Of a stretch of DNA of 64,000 bases, positions 36,487 to 48,008 are shown piece by piece. The translations under genes were made by a program, and so were the position numbers. The stretch spans positions 3,364,501 to 3,428,500 of the forward strand of contig NC_081811.1 in assembly GCF_030704535.1 (NCBI RefSeq). The letters are read 5' to 3'. Position 1 is the first letter of the stretch, and each line of letters starts with the position of its first letter. The notes below the pieces were generated by a model. It saw only the letters and a list, made by a program, of their open reading frames with translations, did no database searches and was not told the DNA's origin. Source of the stretch: Vitis vinifera. Lineage: Eukaryota; Streptophyta; Magnoliopsida; Vitales; Vitaceae.

Positions 36487-39400
36487 TCATATGCTTGGTG
36501 CAGCCTCTGATTTTACTCCATGTTCATCTGGATTCTCAGAGTTCTCTTCTGCGGGCTTTGAAACTTCTTCTACCAAAAAAAAAGGGAGGGTTGAATGAGT
36601 ACACATCTTTCCATCAAAACAACGATGGGGAAATAAAAAGAAAACCATCAGATACAATAAACAACACACAAACCCATGTCCCATTGATTGTTTTCCCCAT
36701 TTACACATGCATATACTAAGTTGCATCTCACTTCAACATCTTATAGACCAAACAGATTCATTGATTATGAACAGGGTAGAGCATCGACCGCCTAGTTGAG
36801 GTTAAATTGTAAAACATAAAAGCTTTGGGATGGCATTTTGAAAAAAACTGAGGTATTTGTTTCATTCAGAAAGAAAATGAATACAAGGTGAGAATGCAGT
36901 GTCTGACAAAAATTTCTACAGCTTTCAATGGGACTACACACAATTGTTAAAAAGTTACGATAAACAACATCATACGACAGTATGATACCTTTTTATTGGA
37001 AATCAATGCATATTGCAATCTATATCTTATCTTAAGCATATCTTTCAATACATATATAATTACATGATACAATAAGCAATCCAACAATACATACATCTTC
37101 AACTAGTTTTCATAATTTTTAAGAAAAATCAAATTCAATTTTCTTTCTTGAAAGAATTATTATATTAATTGTTTAAAATGTATGGTAAGATGAGAAATTA
37201 ATCATGAAAGGGAGTCCTATATGAAAAACTACATTCTCGTTGACAAGACAATGTTGGAAGCAAATAAAATTTATTCTAACAATAAATATTGGGGAATCTT
37301 TATTTGAATGATTCTAATGTTGACATTGACAATGATGGTGATTGATGAATAAAAAAATTTCTACGATATATTAGGTTCTTTTATGGAATTTTTTTTTTCA
37401 GTGGGGAAATAATGAAGAAAAAGAAAATGAAAAGTTAGAATTTTGGAGATGACACATATTTATGCATATCGACAAAATATATAAGTACATATGCCTAGTT
37501 AGAATTAGGGACTAAAAATCATATATCGAAGTTTAAAAAGTTTATTTTTGTGGATTTTATGATGAACCTGTGCATTAAACTCATTTTGTTGCATTGAATT
37601 TTTTAAAACTCTAGTATTCAATTTTTTCACATGGTATGGCATAATTTAACTCTTTAAATCCTACTATTTTTTATGAAGTTGGTTATACATTTACTTTATA
37701 CCTCATGCTTGCAATAAACATGTACATATATGTTTAATTTTTTTATTTATTTTTTACTATATAAAAAACTTATGATACACAATAAGATACGATACACGAT
37801 AAAATATATATATAATACGTCTTACAAGTTAACAACTATGGGAATGCAATACTTAGAGGTATTTTCACAACTTTCATGGTCTAGATAGCCCATCTTCTCC
37901 TAGAATGCGAGCACTAACTACTATGCTTGAAATCTTTTTTTGATAGGTAAAATCAGAATAAAATATATAAATGTAGAAAAAGGAAGCATAGGACATCCCA
38001 AGGCATACAGGAAGCATACAGTAGGCGTCACAAGGCAAAGAAGGACAAAAAAAAAGAGGGGATACAAAAAACCTCACCCAACCTCACCCACCCTCACCTA
38101 TAACCCAACCAATAAAAAAAAGTCGATTAAAGGTAAAGGTCCGGCATCTATATACAACTTTGTCCAAGACTAAAAATTATACACAAAAGAATTTTTCAAC
38201 CTATGAACTAAAAACTCTTCATTGTCAAAAGCTATCCTGTTTCTTTCCTTCCACACCATCCAAAAAAGGCATAAAGGAGCCAACTTCCAAGCTTTTTTGC
38301 ACTTCTTGCCAAGTCTCCAAGTTCTTATCGACAATAATCCCTACACAAAATATCTCATATTACAATTACTAATCTAGGTGTGCTTATATGTGCCCAAATT
38401 TTCTATTTGAAAGTGAAGAACTTAATCTGAACTTATTCTACTTGAAAGCTATCCTTCAAGTAATATGCGACCAAGCACTAATTTCTCACAGCTAGTTTTC
38501 AACTCCTAAAGATCAGTTCCAACAAACTAATCTAGTACAATAACACATCCATAATAAGATATTTGGAACTCACCCCACATCAAATGTAAAAGCTTATGCT
38601 TATCAACATAAATAAATAGATGAATACGAAATCATAAGGACTTGTTACCTTCATCATCAGTATCATCAAGATCATCACCCATAGCATCACCACCCATGCC
38701 TTCCATACCTGCAAATTTCTGCAAAATAGAGAAAAATTTAAAATGATAAGAACAACGTCCAAGAAGAACATTCTAAGTGAAAATTCCTTAAGCTGATGTC
38801 GTTACCGAGAAATCCATTCCTCCCAAATCCAAGTCCCCAAGACCTAATCAAAACAACAAATGAAATTCAATGCTTCCCTCACTAAATGCATAGAAATAAT
38901 AGTTTAAATAAAAACAATTTTAAGGAAACCAAAATTTAGTTTCCTGAAAAACATACCAGTATCCTCATCTTCATCAACCCATTTGTCCCAATCTACTTTC
39001 AAGTAATGTGGTGCCTTCTCATCTCCTCGCAAAAGCTTCTTCCACCAGCCTTTCTCCGCCTTCTCCACAACACAGAATATACTCCGAACTCCTATATTAA
39101 TTTTGCTTTCCTAAAAAATAAAAAAACGAAAATCAAAGGAAAAAATAAAAGAAGCGATAAAACAAATATATAAGAACTGAGTTTCCAATTCAACAGGTAC
39201 CACGAGTAGCATACACATAAAGATTTGTTTTCTCCCTTTTCTCTTCACTCATTTTTCTTTGAATCTTTTTGAATAATATCACATGTATCCTAGCCACTCA
39301 TGGTTTTCCCTCAAAGCTCCAAAATAAAAAGGAAACAATTTAATATAATAATGATTGGAAACACAAACTTCACTCTAGATTATTTCAAACATAATACATT

Positions 39401-40657
39401 TCCCAAAGACTACAACAGAATGGAATTCCTAAACTTGCATGTTATCACAATAAATGGAAGAAATGAGAACACAGATGTGCTGTAATGTGTGAAGCAATCT
39501 CATACCTCTACATTAACCTTATCAAAAAGATCCAACTTCAGCTCATAAAGATGGTTTTCTGCTCCAGCACTAGCAGAGAATGTAAAATCCCCATCTGGCT
39601 CAAGATTGACCTTTGCATTTTTTGCATCTGGCAATAGCACTGTAATAAAAACCTTGTCAGCTCTTTGGGCCCACTTCACCTCAGGATGCCGACTACAAAG
39701 TCCAAATAGAGTTAGTTAAAATATGTACAGCAAAATAAAGACACGAGTATAGACACAGCAAAACAGTGATATCCGTCCCCAAAACCGAAAATGAAAATAA
39801 TGATATTTACAAAATCTTGAGGCAATATAAATACTAGTTTATGGCAAGAAGATTATAGAGCAAAAACAGATTAATCTCTAAAGGCAACCTCCAATTTTTT
39901 ACCAATCCACAGAGGGAAAGCCAACTTAATTAGTTTTAAGGATAAGAATAGTCCCACAGATTGGGGAAAAATAAATGAAATGTGTGACATAACATTCTGT
40001 TTGTACAATCATATCCTAATATGCCTAAAGTTCAGACAAGGCAATACACCTTCTGTTTGAAAATCAAAGTTTCCAATTCAACATTCTAAATTATCCATAA
40101 CAGAAAAAGGTCAAAGAGAAATCTAGACACCGGGTGCAATAAACAGGCAATTCGCTGGCATTATCCACCTACAAGGGGAAGAAAATTTTCCGAATCTAAA
40201 ACATCATATATTTTTATATATAAGAACCCAGAAACAAAAATTAAACAGAACACAAACAACAAAAACAAGTAGGCGTATGACTATATGCTAAAACGACGAT
40301 ATTTTCATGCAAAAGAGAGAAAAAGAGAACAGAGAGAAGACAGACATAGCACTCTGATCTCCTGTTTGGATGCCAAGAAAAAAACGCCGAAAGAAAAGGA
40401 AAAAAAATTGAATCTCAGACTCCTCATTAGAACAGAATAAAACAAAACCCCCCTATCAACAGCACCAAATCCCTCATTTCTTTTCCTAGTTCTCTAGACA
40501 ACCAAACCGAGGTTTAGGGCAGAGAAAGATCAAACGCAAGTTTATTTAGAATAGAACTAAGATTTATGGAGTATAGATCAAATAAATCTTCGATCAAAGT
40601 TTCAGAGAGTAGCCAAAATGGAAGAAAATCCAACAGAGAAGAGAGAGCTCACCTCAT
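36487..40657 (-). CDS. p23: HSP90 co-chaperone p23
   Basis: p23 binds the ATP-bound closed form of HSP90 and slows its ATPase; it acts in cytosol and nucleus. Minus-strand coding exons: 40657-40653 (ATGAG), 39692-39506, 39110-38957, 38843-38806, 38718-38649 and 36569-36487 (stop TGA); 178 residues. The CS domain spans about residues 3-105 and starts SRHPEVKWAQRADKVFITV. The conserved WWKKLL and VDWDKWVDEDED motifs follow, then a Gly/Met/Asp-rich acidic tail (GGMDFS, GMEGMGGDAMGDD, DDTDDEG). The start codon sits on a coding exon of only 5 nt. The last intron (36570-38648) holds a LINE fragment and a copy of a 1-kb repeat. Which of the plant p23 paralogues this is cannot be fixed by eye. Confidence 0.93.
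36955..37855 (-). repeat. About 1-kb interspersed repeat, copy B (inverted)
   Basis: Reverse-complement relative of 32850-34045, in the last intron of p23. For example AAAGAGTTAAATTATGCCATACCAT on the minus strand at about 37632-37656 mirrors 33067-33091. It is non-coding and AT-rich, with GATAC motifs near the ends. Confidence 0.65.
37930..38310 (-). mobile_element. 5'-truncated LINE fragment in p23 intron
   Basis: Read on the minus strand, the fragment ends at 37933-37940 in TTTACCTATCAAAAAAA, the typical plant LINE tail. Near 38240-38290 it encodes a stretch like LFWMVWKERNRIAF, which resembles the zinc-binding C-terminal region of plant LINE reverse transcriptases. I could not find a convincing target-site duplication. 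The outer 5' boundary is uncertain. Confidence 0.75.
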
Positions 40658-41077
40658 ATTTTCTCGAGAAAGGTCGCGAAATGGAAAACCCTAGAAGGCA
40701 GTAGAAGAAAAAGGTCAGTGTTTGCTTTAGAAACACTATAGACACTGAAAATATAGAGTACTAGACACTCGGACTCTGCCAGATACAACATCTACGATGG
40801 GATCGGACGGTTAGATTTCATTACGTCCTCATAGCTGAAACGGGCTGGGCCTTCAGATATCTATGCTGACGGGCCTCTCTGGGTTTTACAAATGAGCCCG
40901 TACATCCAACCATCTGGGCCGAATAGACTGGGCCATTTGAATTTAAGCCCAAACCGTCAAGCAGACCTGCATTATTTTGACCACGTTCATACCACAGTTC
41001 GATGGGCTGGGCCTACAAATCGCCCGCCTCAGTTGGGCCAGTTTGCTTTCATTAGAAGTTGGAGAAATTATGGGCCT
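40658..41077. promoter_or_regulatory. p23 promoter with clustered GGGCC (site II) motifs
   Basis: Between 40841 and 41077 there are at least six TGGGCC/GGGCC elements, including GGGCTGGGCCTT, TCTGGGCCG, ACTGGGCCA, GGGCTGGGCCTA, GTTGGGCCA and TATGGGCCTG. Site II-type (TGGGCY) elements bind TCP factors in promoters of growth-related plant genes. The cluster sits about 180-420 bases upstream of the p23 start codon. Function is inferred from motif and place. Confidence 0.65.
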
Positions 41078-41413
41078 GTTTGAAAATTTTTTAATGAAAA
41101 CAATTTTCTGAAAATTTGTTGTAAAAAACTAAAAATAGGTTATTTTTAAAAAAAAATTAAAATATTTTTAGGTTTTATTAGAGTGTTATGATAAATAATT
41201 AAAAGTATTATAATAAATTAGAAAAATATTATCATAATTAGCGAATTTCTTTTTTTTTTTTAAGTCATTCTCCTTTTGATAAAATTATCAATATACATCT
41301 AAAATATTTTTCTAAGTTATAAAATAAAATAATCATAAAACATAATTAATGCGTAAAATTTAAACAAGCAAAAGACTTTACAAAAAAAAAAATTAATAAT
41401 AAAGTGGGTGATC

Positions 41414-42640
41414 GGGTAAATCAACTTAATAATTTAAAGTAATTTAATAATTTAATTTAAGTTATTAAATAAATTGGTAAAATAACTTAATGATATGACT
41501 TAAAAGTAAAAAATACTTTTTAAGTAATAAGTAAAAATAATTAGTTTATTATTAAATTCACATCTTTATTTTATTTTTTTATTCTTATTTGTCTTAATTA
41601 CCTCAATAATATTTTTTTACTATTCAATAACCCTCATTGTTACTGGACCTCGTTTACCTTAATTTAATAATTTTATGAACGTAAATATATCAATTTGAAT
41701 ATTTGAAATATATTTTAAGTTAATTTTACCAAACAACCTTAATACTTAATGTAATAGTTAAATAATATATTTTAATTCAACAGCTTAAATATAATTTAAC
41801 TTAAAATCAATATAAGTTATTAAATAATAAATATTAAGTTTTACCAAATTCCCTTTTAATAAGTGTTTCGTAAATTAACTTAATAATTTAAATGACTTAA
41901 CAACTTAATTTAAATCATTAAGTATATTTGATAAAATAACTTAATGATATAACTTAAAGTAAAAAAAATAAATTTAATTACAAAAAAAATAATAATTAAT
42001 TTATTATTAAGTTCACATATTTATTTTACTTTTTTTTATCCTCATATATCCTAATTATCTTCACGATCTCTTTTGTTACTCCACAACCTCCATTATTATC
42101 TAACATCTTTTGCTTTAATTATAATTTATGAAGATATATATATTAAATTTATACTTTAAAATAAATTTTATCAAACAAATTTAATACTTAAAGTAATAAT
42201 TTTTAAGACAATAATTTAAGTATAGTTTAATTAAAAATCAACTTAAATTATTAAGTAATAAGATCATGTTTTACTAAACATCCGGGTGTTTAATAACTTA
42301 ATAATTTAATTTAAGTCATTAAGTAAAATAAACATGTTTAATAAAATAATTTATTTGTACAATTAAAAATAATAAGTACAAATAATTAACTTATTTTGAT
42401 CTTTATGTATCTTAATTATCTTTATATTATCTTTTGTTATTTTATAATTTTCATTGTTACTTGAATTCTTATGTTTAAATTATAATTTATGAAAATAAAT
42501 ATATTAATTTAATGATTTATAATAAATTTAAAATTAATTTTATCAATAATCATAATATTTCAAAAAAAATTAATTAATAAAATTTAAATTAATAATTTAA
42601 CTTTATTAAGTTGTATCCTATGACTTAACATTTTAAATAT
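41414..42640. repeat. Three consecutive copies of a diverged ~420-bp repeat
   Basis: Copies begin at about 41414, 41862 and 42284, each opening with a form of TAA.TTAACTTAATAATTTAA. Later in each copy come ATAAAATAA(C)TTA, a TTATT-rich centre and a CTTAATTATCTT-like block. Copies one and two end with TTTTACCAAAT or TTTTACTAAAC, resembling the inverse of the family start GTTTGGTAAAAC seen at 63279. I read this as a MITE-like family inserted or amplified in tandem. Confidence 0.65.
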
Positions 42641-44473
42641 CTAAAAAAAATAATACTATTTTTGGTAATACTCAAAAAAATAATTTATTAAAAGATTCCA
42701 AAAACAGAAACCAATGTGGGTATTTATATCTTGTCTCGAGATTCATTCATTAAAATGTCTTTTAAGTCTTTAGATTGATGTTACCTGAACTGACTACTGA
42801 ACCGTCTGTCTTCTAATCCAGTGTAGCAAATTGTACTTGAAATTGAATACCTTCTGGCAATTGGCACGTAGCCCGGCCAGTGGATTGTCTCACACGCAAC
42901 GCATCACCACTGATCACATGGATACTCTTTAGAAGTATTGTATATATATATATATATATATATTTTCAAAATCCCAGCAAAGACTAGGATTGTCATTAGG
43001 AATATTTTCCCTTTGCTTTCAATTTGAGCACCAGCCTCCAAATGACGAGCTACTGTTTGGCGTCGAGGAGATGATATCTCAAAGCTTTCATACATGATGT
43101 GATTTACAAAAGACAAAAAGCAAATAAAAATCTGCTCTCCTTTTCATTTCATTAGTGGAGATGATGTTGGGAGCTGCCGTGTGCTACGTGTTAAAAGATA
43201 GAGAAAGACATCGATACCATCTCTAGAGAAGACGTCGATACAATCTCTTGGAGATCGATACATGGTTTTTTAATTTTTTACTAAAAGTAATTTTTTTTCC
43301 AATTTCAAATCATTTGTTTGTTTTAGTTTTTGTCTGCTTATTATTATATTTGATTTTCAAAAAAAAAATAAAAAAAAATAAAAATAAAAAATATATATAT
43401 ATATATAAAATAAAATAAATAAAATAGATTAATAATTAATAAATTATTTTTATTTATTACTTTAAACTCATGTTACTTATTTTAATTCATCGATATAAAG
43501 ATTAAATAATTTAAAAATATATAAGTTTTTAATTTGTTTTAATTATATTGGATTTTTTTTATATTTTTTCATAAAACAATCCAATAAGAAAAAAAACATT
43601 TTTTTACATTTTTTATTTCTTTAATATTTTACGGAAACCAAAGCTATTTCTTAATTTTTTTTATTTAGATAAAAAAAAAAATTTATACCAACACTAAAAA
43701 TAACTAATGTTTATACCAACACTTTACCCTTCATAAAATTATAAATTGATTATTTTTGTACTTTAATTCAAACACTTATATAAAATTAGGTAAAATCAAC
43801 TTTGAATTAGAAGTTTTGAAATGAAACTTTTTAAATACCTTCAAAATATAGTAGTTGCGAACTTTGATTTTTTATTCTACAAAGATTTGTAGATGACTAT
43901 GTGTGATTTTCTCATGAAATTGCAAAGAGTGACGGTTTCAAAATTGAGTAATAAATGTTTTTTTTTTCTTTTACATTTCAACTATTTTTTAATTTTAATA
44001 TTGTTTTATTTACTTACAATAAGTTTAAGAAGCAAATGTTACATTTTAACAAATTTATATAACAAAGTATTAAGTTTCGAATGTGAATGAATAAAGTATA
44101 AAATGTTAAAATATTAAAAAAAATAAACAATTTAATACTTAATGCTGTTAAACATTGTTTTATTTTAAGTTATATTTACAATTAAATAAATAAAAAACAA
44201 ATACACCATAGCTTCATGCAAAAAGATGTTCATTTCAACCCTTGCAAAAGTGGTATTAATAAAATCCTCCCCCAACCCATATCCAAAATTCTTTAAAATT
44301 CGTTTTAGTTTGTAATATTGGCAACATTTTTCACTCTATTTTCATACACCATAAAAAAAATCCTCCTTATTGTCCTACATGAACATAACATGCCCAAATG
44401 ATCAATTGGTTGATATCTTTATTTAACAAGTGAAAATTGATGTTGGATCAAAGCAAGATGCATTACATTATGG

Positions 44474-44725
44474 GCTTAAAGCATCGAAGCTTCTTGTTGG
44501 TTACACTTCCTATTTTAATAAGTCTGTCCCTCTTGCGCTTCTAGAGGGTCAAAGGTCTCCCATTCATAGAACAATCTTATACTTAAATACACATCACAGG
44601 CTTCAAGCATTGAAGCTTCCTGTTGGTTACGCATCCTATCTTAATAACTCTGTCCCTCTTGGCCCTCTAGAGGGTGCATGAAAGGTCCCCATCTATGGAA
44701 CAATCTTATGCTTCACTATAACGAG
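44474..44725. repeat. 126-bp tandem duplication
   Basis: Copies start at 44474 (GCTTAAAGCATCGAAGCTTC) and 44600 (GCTTCAAGCATTGAAGCTTC) and remain alignable through CTGTCCCTCTTG, CTAGAGGGT and GAACAATCTTAT. The origin is unknown; the composition is less AT-rich than the surroundings. Confidence 0.85.
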
Positions 44726-45112
44726 TCCAATAATTCACTCAGAACTGGGCTAGTACCAAACGTCTCATCTTCCTCAATAATGTTCTAGTCAAAAACTTGC
44801 TAGAATCCCACCATGGGAACAAACTAGCCCGTCATATCCGAATATATCCATAGCGCATTAATTTAGATCCACCCACATTTGTTTGGACAACATTTATGCC
44901 ATCTCCTTACCCTCTGGTTCATTCGATTACGCCCACCACCACACACAAGATCAAATGGTCCCATTTCCGACGTGACACTGTTTCGAATTTCGTTACCCTT
45001 CTCATCAACAAAGGCAAAGGTCCAAAATGACCAAAACTTGTGCGTCAAGAATTCTAGCCGCAGACTCGACTTAACCAAAACCCTCCGAGTCTTTGTTTTC
45101 GAAACCTCTCCA

Positions 45113-45218
45113 TCACGTGATGTCACGTGTGACGTCAGTCCCCCGGGAAGTCTTGATGAATATGGTGACGGTGTGGAATGATTAGGTAGAGGACAAGGCT
45201 GTGACCGTAACCACGTGG
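45113..45218. promoter_or_regulatory. Cluster of four perfect ACGT-core palindromes
   Basis: TCACGTGA (45113-45120), CACGTG (45124-45129), TGACGTCA (45130-45137) and CCACGTGG (45211-45218) lie within 106 bases. These are G-box/ABRE and CRE-type sites for bZIP and bHLH factors. The block is GC-richer than its surroundings (about 44870-45340). No recognised gene is adjacent; the nearest is the ABC transporter start, 5.2 kb away. Confidence 0.6.
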
Positions 45219-46543
45219 GTTAAATTAAATGAACGAAGAATGCGGTGTTGAATTCGACGGTCGGACGACAATTTTGAATTTTATTTCGACACTTTTTCTC
45301 GAGTCCGGGGATGTGGACCTGGCCGTTGTCAGATTCCGAGAGATTTTGTGGTTGAATTCCAATGATTTAAACATTTCATGTGTTGTAAACTTGTACGACA
45401 CACAATAGATATTTATTTATTTTATATATTTAACTATTTTATAAAATTAAACTTTATTTTAATTATCATAATTTTCAAAATTAATTGGTTGCATCGAAGA
45501 GATTACTTGCCAAACAGCATGAGTACAAAATGAAGATTTTAATAATTAATTTTGGACAAGGACAATCACGGGAATAATTAAATATTCATTATTAAAATAT
45601 AAATTAAATAATTTAAACTTATTAAATCATGTATCAGCTATTAGTGTGACTAGTGAAAAGATATAACCCAAGAAGTGGGTTTTTTTTAAAAATAATATTA
45701 ATAAAAACATATAGATATTATTTATTGTAAATTAAAAAAAAATCATAATTTTAAAATATATTTATAAAATTAAAAATAATTAATATGTGATAAATAATAA
45801 TAATAATAATAATAAAAGAATATTGAACCTGATTGAGTCAAAAAAGTTTCTTGTTGCATGTTAAGGCATGGCACCCAAATGACAAATTTCCTCGAGGTCA
45901 TAGCCCTTTCCATGGAGGGGCCCTCTATGCAGACGGTAAGCTTTAAGTTTTGTACTCTTCTTATTTTAAAATATAGTCTTGCATGGCCATGCCCAATGAC
46001 CAATATGTGGGGAAATTAAAATATGTAAAGCAACTAGCTCTTGTCTGCCTTGTCAGTTATGGGCTTAGGACAATTATGAAAAAATAAAAAAAAATAAAAA
46101 TAAAATATATATATATATATATATATTAATTATTATTATTTTATTTTTTATTTTTTATTTTAAAGATTATACTATGTTATTAGAGGTCAGATTTTATTAT
46201 TATTATTATTATTTTTTTAATGCTTTTCAACCTTTTAAAAGATGTGAAGATCTTGTGCATGGACTTTTCTCTCTGTTTAAAGATCGGTCTGGATGATCAC
46301 GTGGAGACTTGGAATACTGTGCAGATGAAGTTACGTAACATATCTGACTTCCGGTGCACCATATCAGCTTTTTTCTTAAATTAAATATATAGCAATAATT
46401 CTCCCTTTAAAAAGTAACTTTTTTTTTATAACAAAAATTAGGAATTTAGTAATTTTTTAAAATATAGAGTATGAAGTAATTTTTGAACGAGATAATAACT
46501 CAAAATATTTTTATTTTGTTATAAGATAAATTGTCGGTATTAA

Positions 46544-46815
46544 TAGTATGTTTGGATGCATTTGAAAAATAAAAAATAAAAAATAATAATACATTCTATA
46601 TAAAAATTAAATCTTGCATGGAATTATAGATTTATCTTATGTTTTTAAAAATTTAAAATATGGGATATTTAAACTTTTTTAGACCTTAATTCTTCTAAAT
46701 ATATTTTAAAACTATTAAATTTTTGTTTTTAAAAGTTTTTATATATTATATAAAACTATTATTATTTTTTATTTTTAAAAACAAAAATAGGAAATCTCAT
46801 TGCATTTGATGAAGT
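46544..46815. mobile_element. Possible MITE
   Basis: Opens GTATGTTTGGATGCATTTG and closes near ATTGCATTTGATGAAG, with A/T-only filling that includes near self-complementary strings (TTTTTATTTTTAAAAAC). The TGTTTGGATGCATTTG opening is typical of plant MITE and hAT-type ends. The boundaries are weak. Confidence 0.4.
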
Positions 46816-46839
46816 TTTTATTAGAAAAAATTTTAGGCA

Positions 46840-47132
46840 ATGTTTAGTTCTCATAAAATATTAAGAAAAATGGTTTTTTCATATTTTTTTTTACTATAAA
46901 AAAAATCAAATATAATTAAAATTAATTTAAAATTTATATATATTTTAAATTTATTCAATGTTACAATCAAAATAATAAGTAAAAATATATATATAAAAAT
47001 AATTTATTAGATTTAAAAAATTTAGACTTATATTTTTATTTATTTATTTTACTTTTTATATCCTTCTATTTTTTCTTTTCTTTTATTTTATTTTTTTCAT
47101 TTTTTCTTTAAGTTTTTTATAAGTCAAACATA
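46840..47132 (+). mobile_element. MITE-like repeat, same family as 61223-61515
   Basis: GTTTAGTTCTCATAAAATATTAAGAAAA followed by ACTATAAAAAAAATC and AAATATAATTAAAAT runs parallel to 61223-61515 in the same order. The right end here is eroded and abuts another element. Confidence 0.55.
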
Positions 47133-47350
47133 GGTATTTTTTGTTTTTTGGCCGAATAAAAAAAGTTAAAATATTTGAAATTTTTTATTCAGTTAAAAAT
47201 AATTTGTTAACATCATCCAACATAATTAAAGTGAGATTTTTATCAATAGGTTCAATTTACTTATATTGGATAATGTCAATAGATTGCTTTTAACTTAATA
47301 TAAAAAATCAAATATTTTAATTTTTTATATTAAATCAAAAAACAAATACC
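47133..47350. mobile_element. MITE with ~45-bp terminal inverted repeats
   Basis: The left end, GGTATTTTTTGTTTTTTGGC and on through AAAGTTAAAATATTTGAA, is matched by the reverse complement of the right end, which reads CAAATATTTTAATTTTTTAT then AAAAAACAAATACC. The total is 218 bp, non-coding. The target-site duplication is not clear. Confidence 0.7.
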
Positions 47351-47646
47351 ATCATAGTCTAGTCTTAGTGAAAGTGTTTTATTCAAAAAGAGTTTTTGGA
47401 ACAGTGACCTATCAAATGGCACTACAAGTGATTTTTAATATTTTAAAAATATTTTTCTAAATTTGATCAAATGTATGACTTTTCTTTGAAAATGGTTTTA
47501 CAATGCATTTGAATGTGTTTCTATTCAAATTGTTTTGAATAATTTTTTTTTAATATTAAAAAAAAACGTTAAAAGTGATTTTTCAAAAGTTTTAAAAATA
47601 TTTTAAATTGTCTTTAAAAAAACATTTATAGCAAAGGTGTTGCCTA

Positions 47647-48008
47647 AGGATGACAATATACCGAGTTTTTTCGGGTACCCGCTTCGTCTTGTCTATAATG
47701 GGACGAGGTTCAATTTTAATAAACGGGTTTGAGATTTTTTTTAAAAACCTGGGGTGGGTTTGGGTATTGTCCCGTCCCACTCCACCTCAACCCAACCGAC
47801 CCGATTATATATAAAATTAAATTTAATTTAAAATTTAAAATTAATTTAATTTAAAATTAATTTAATTCAAAATTAATTTAATTTAAAATTTTATTTTACT
47901 ATTTTTAATGCATAAATTGTTTTGAATAACTAAGGTGGTTTGAATAAATAAGGTGGGGTTAGGATGTGGACGATCCATCTCGAACCTACTCGATTATCAT
48001 TCCTAATA
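47647..48008. mobile_element. MITE-like element with CGGGTACCCGC-type interior
   Basis: Ends AAGGATGACAATA and ATTATCATTCCTAA are approximate inverted repeats. The interior begins with a GC-rich block (TCGGGTACCCGCTTCG, CCCGTCCCACTCC) followed by TTTAAAATT repeats. This pattern recurs in many plant genomes as a non-coding repeat. Family naming is from memory. Confidence 0.5.

Larger units (their letters stand above)
41078..45000. other. Gene-poor AT-rich intergenic DNA
   Basis: No coding region is recognised. The stretch holds a three-copy repeat (41414-42640), TA runs (about 42941-42962 and 43390-43406) and a 126-bp tandem duplication (44474-44725). The remainder is AT-rich unique-looking sequence. 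Small open frames present here have no family motifs. Confidence 0.5.

Noticed and set aside
32850-37855. A single 5-kb composite transposon bounded by inverted copies and carrying WDR89 5' exons
   Set aside because: The WDR89 exons continue normally to both sides and p23 exons lie beyond; two independent copies of one family explain the pattern more simply.
44863-45181. Overlapping frames on both strands (87 and 100 codons) in the GC-richer island
   Set aside because: No motif, no splice signals and mutual overlap; kept only as context for the ACGT cluster.
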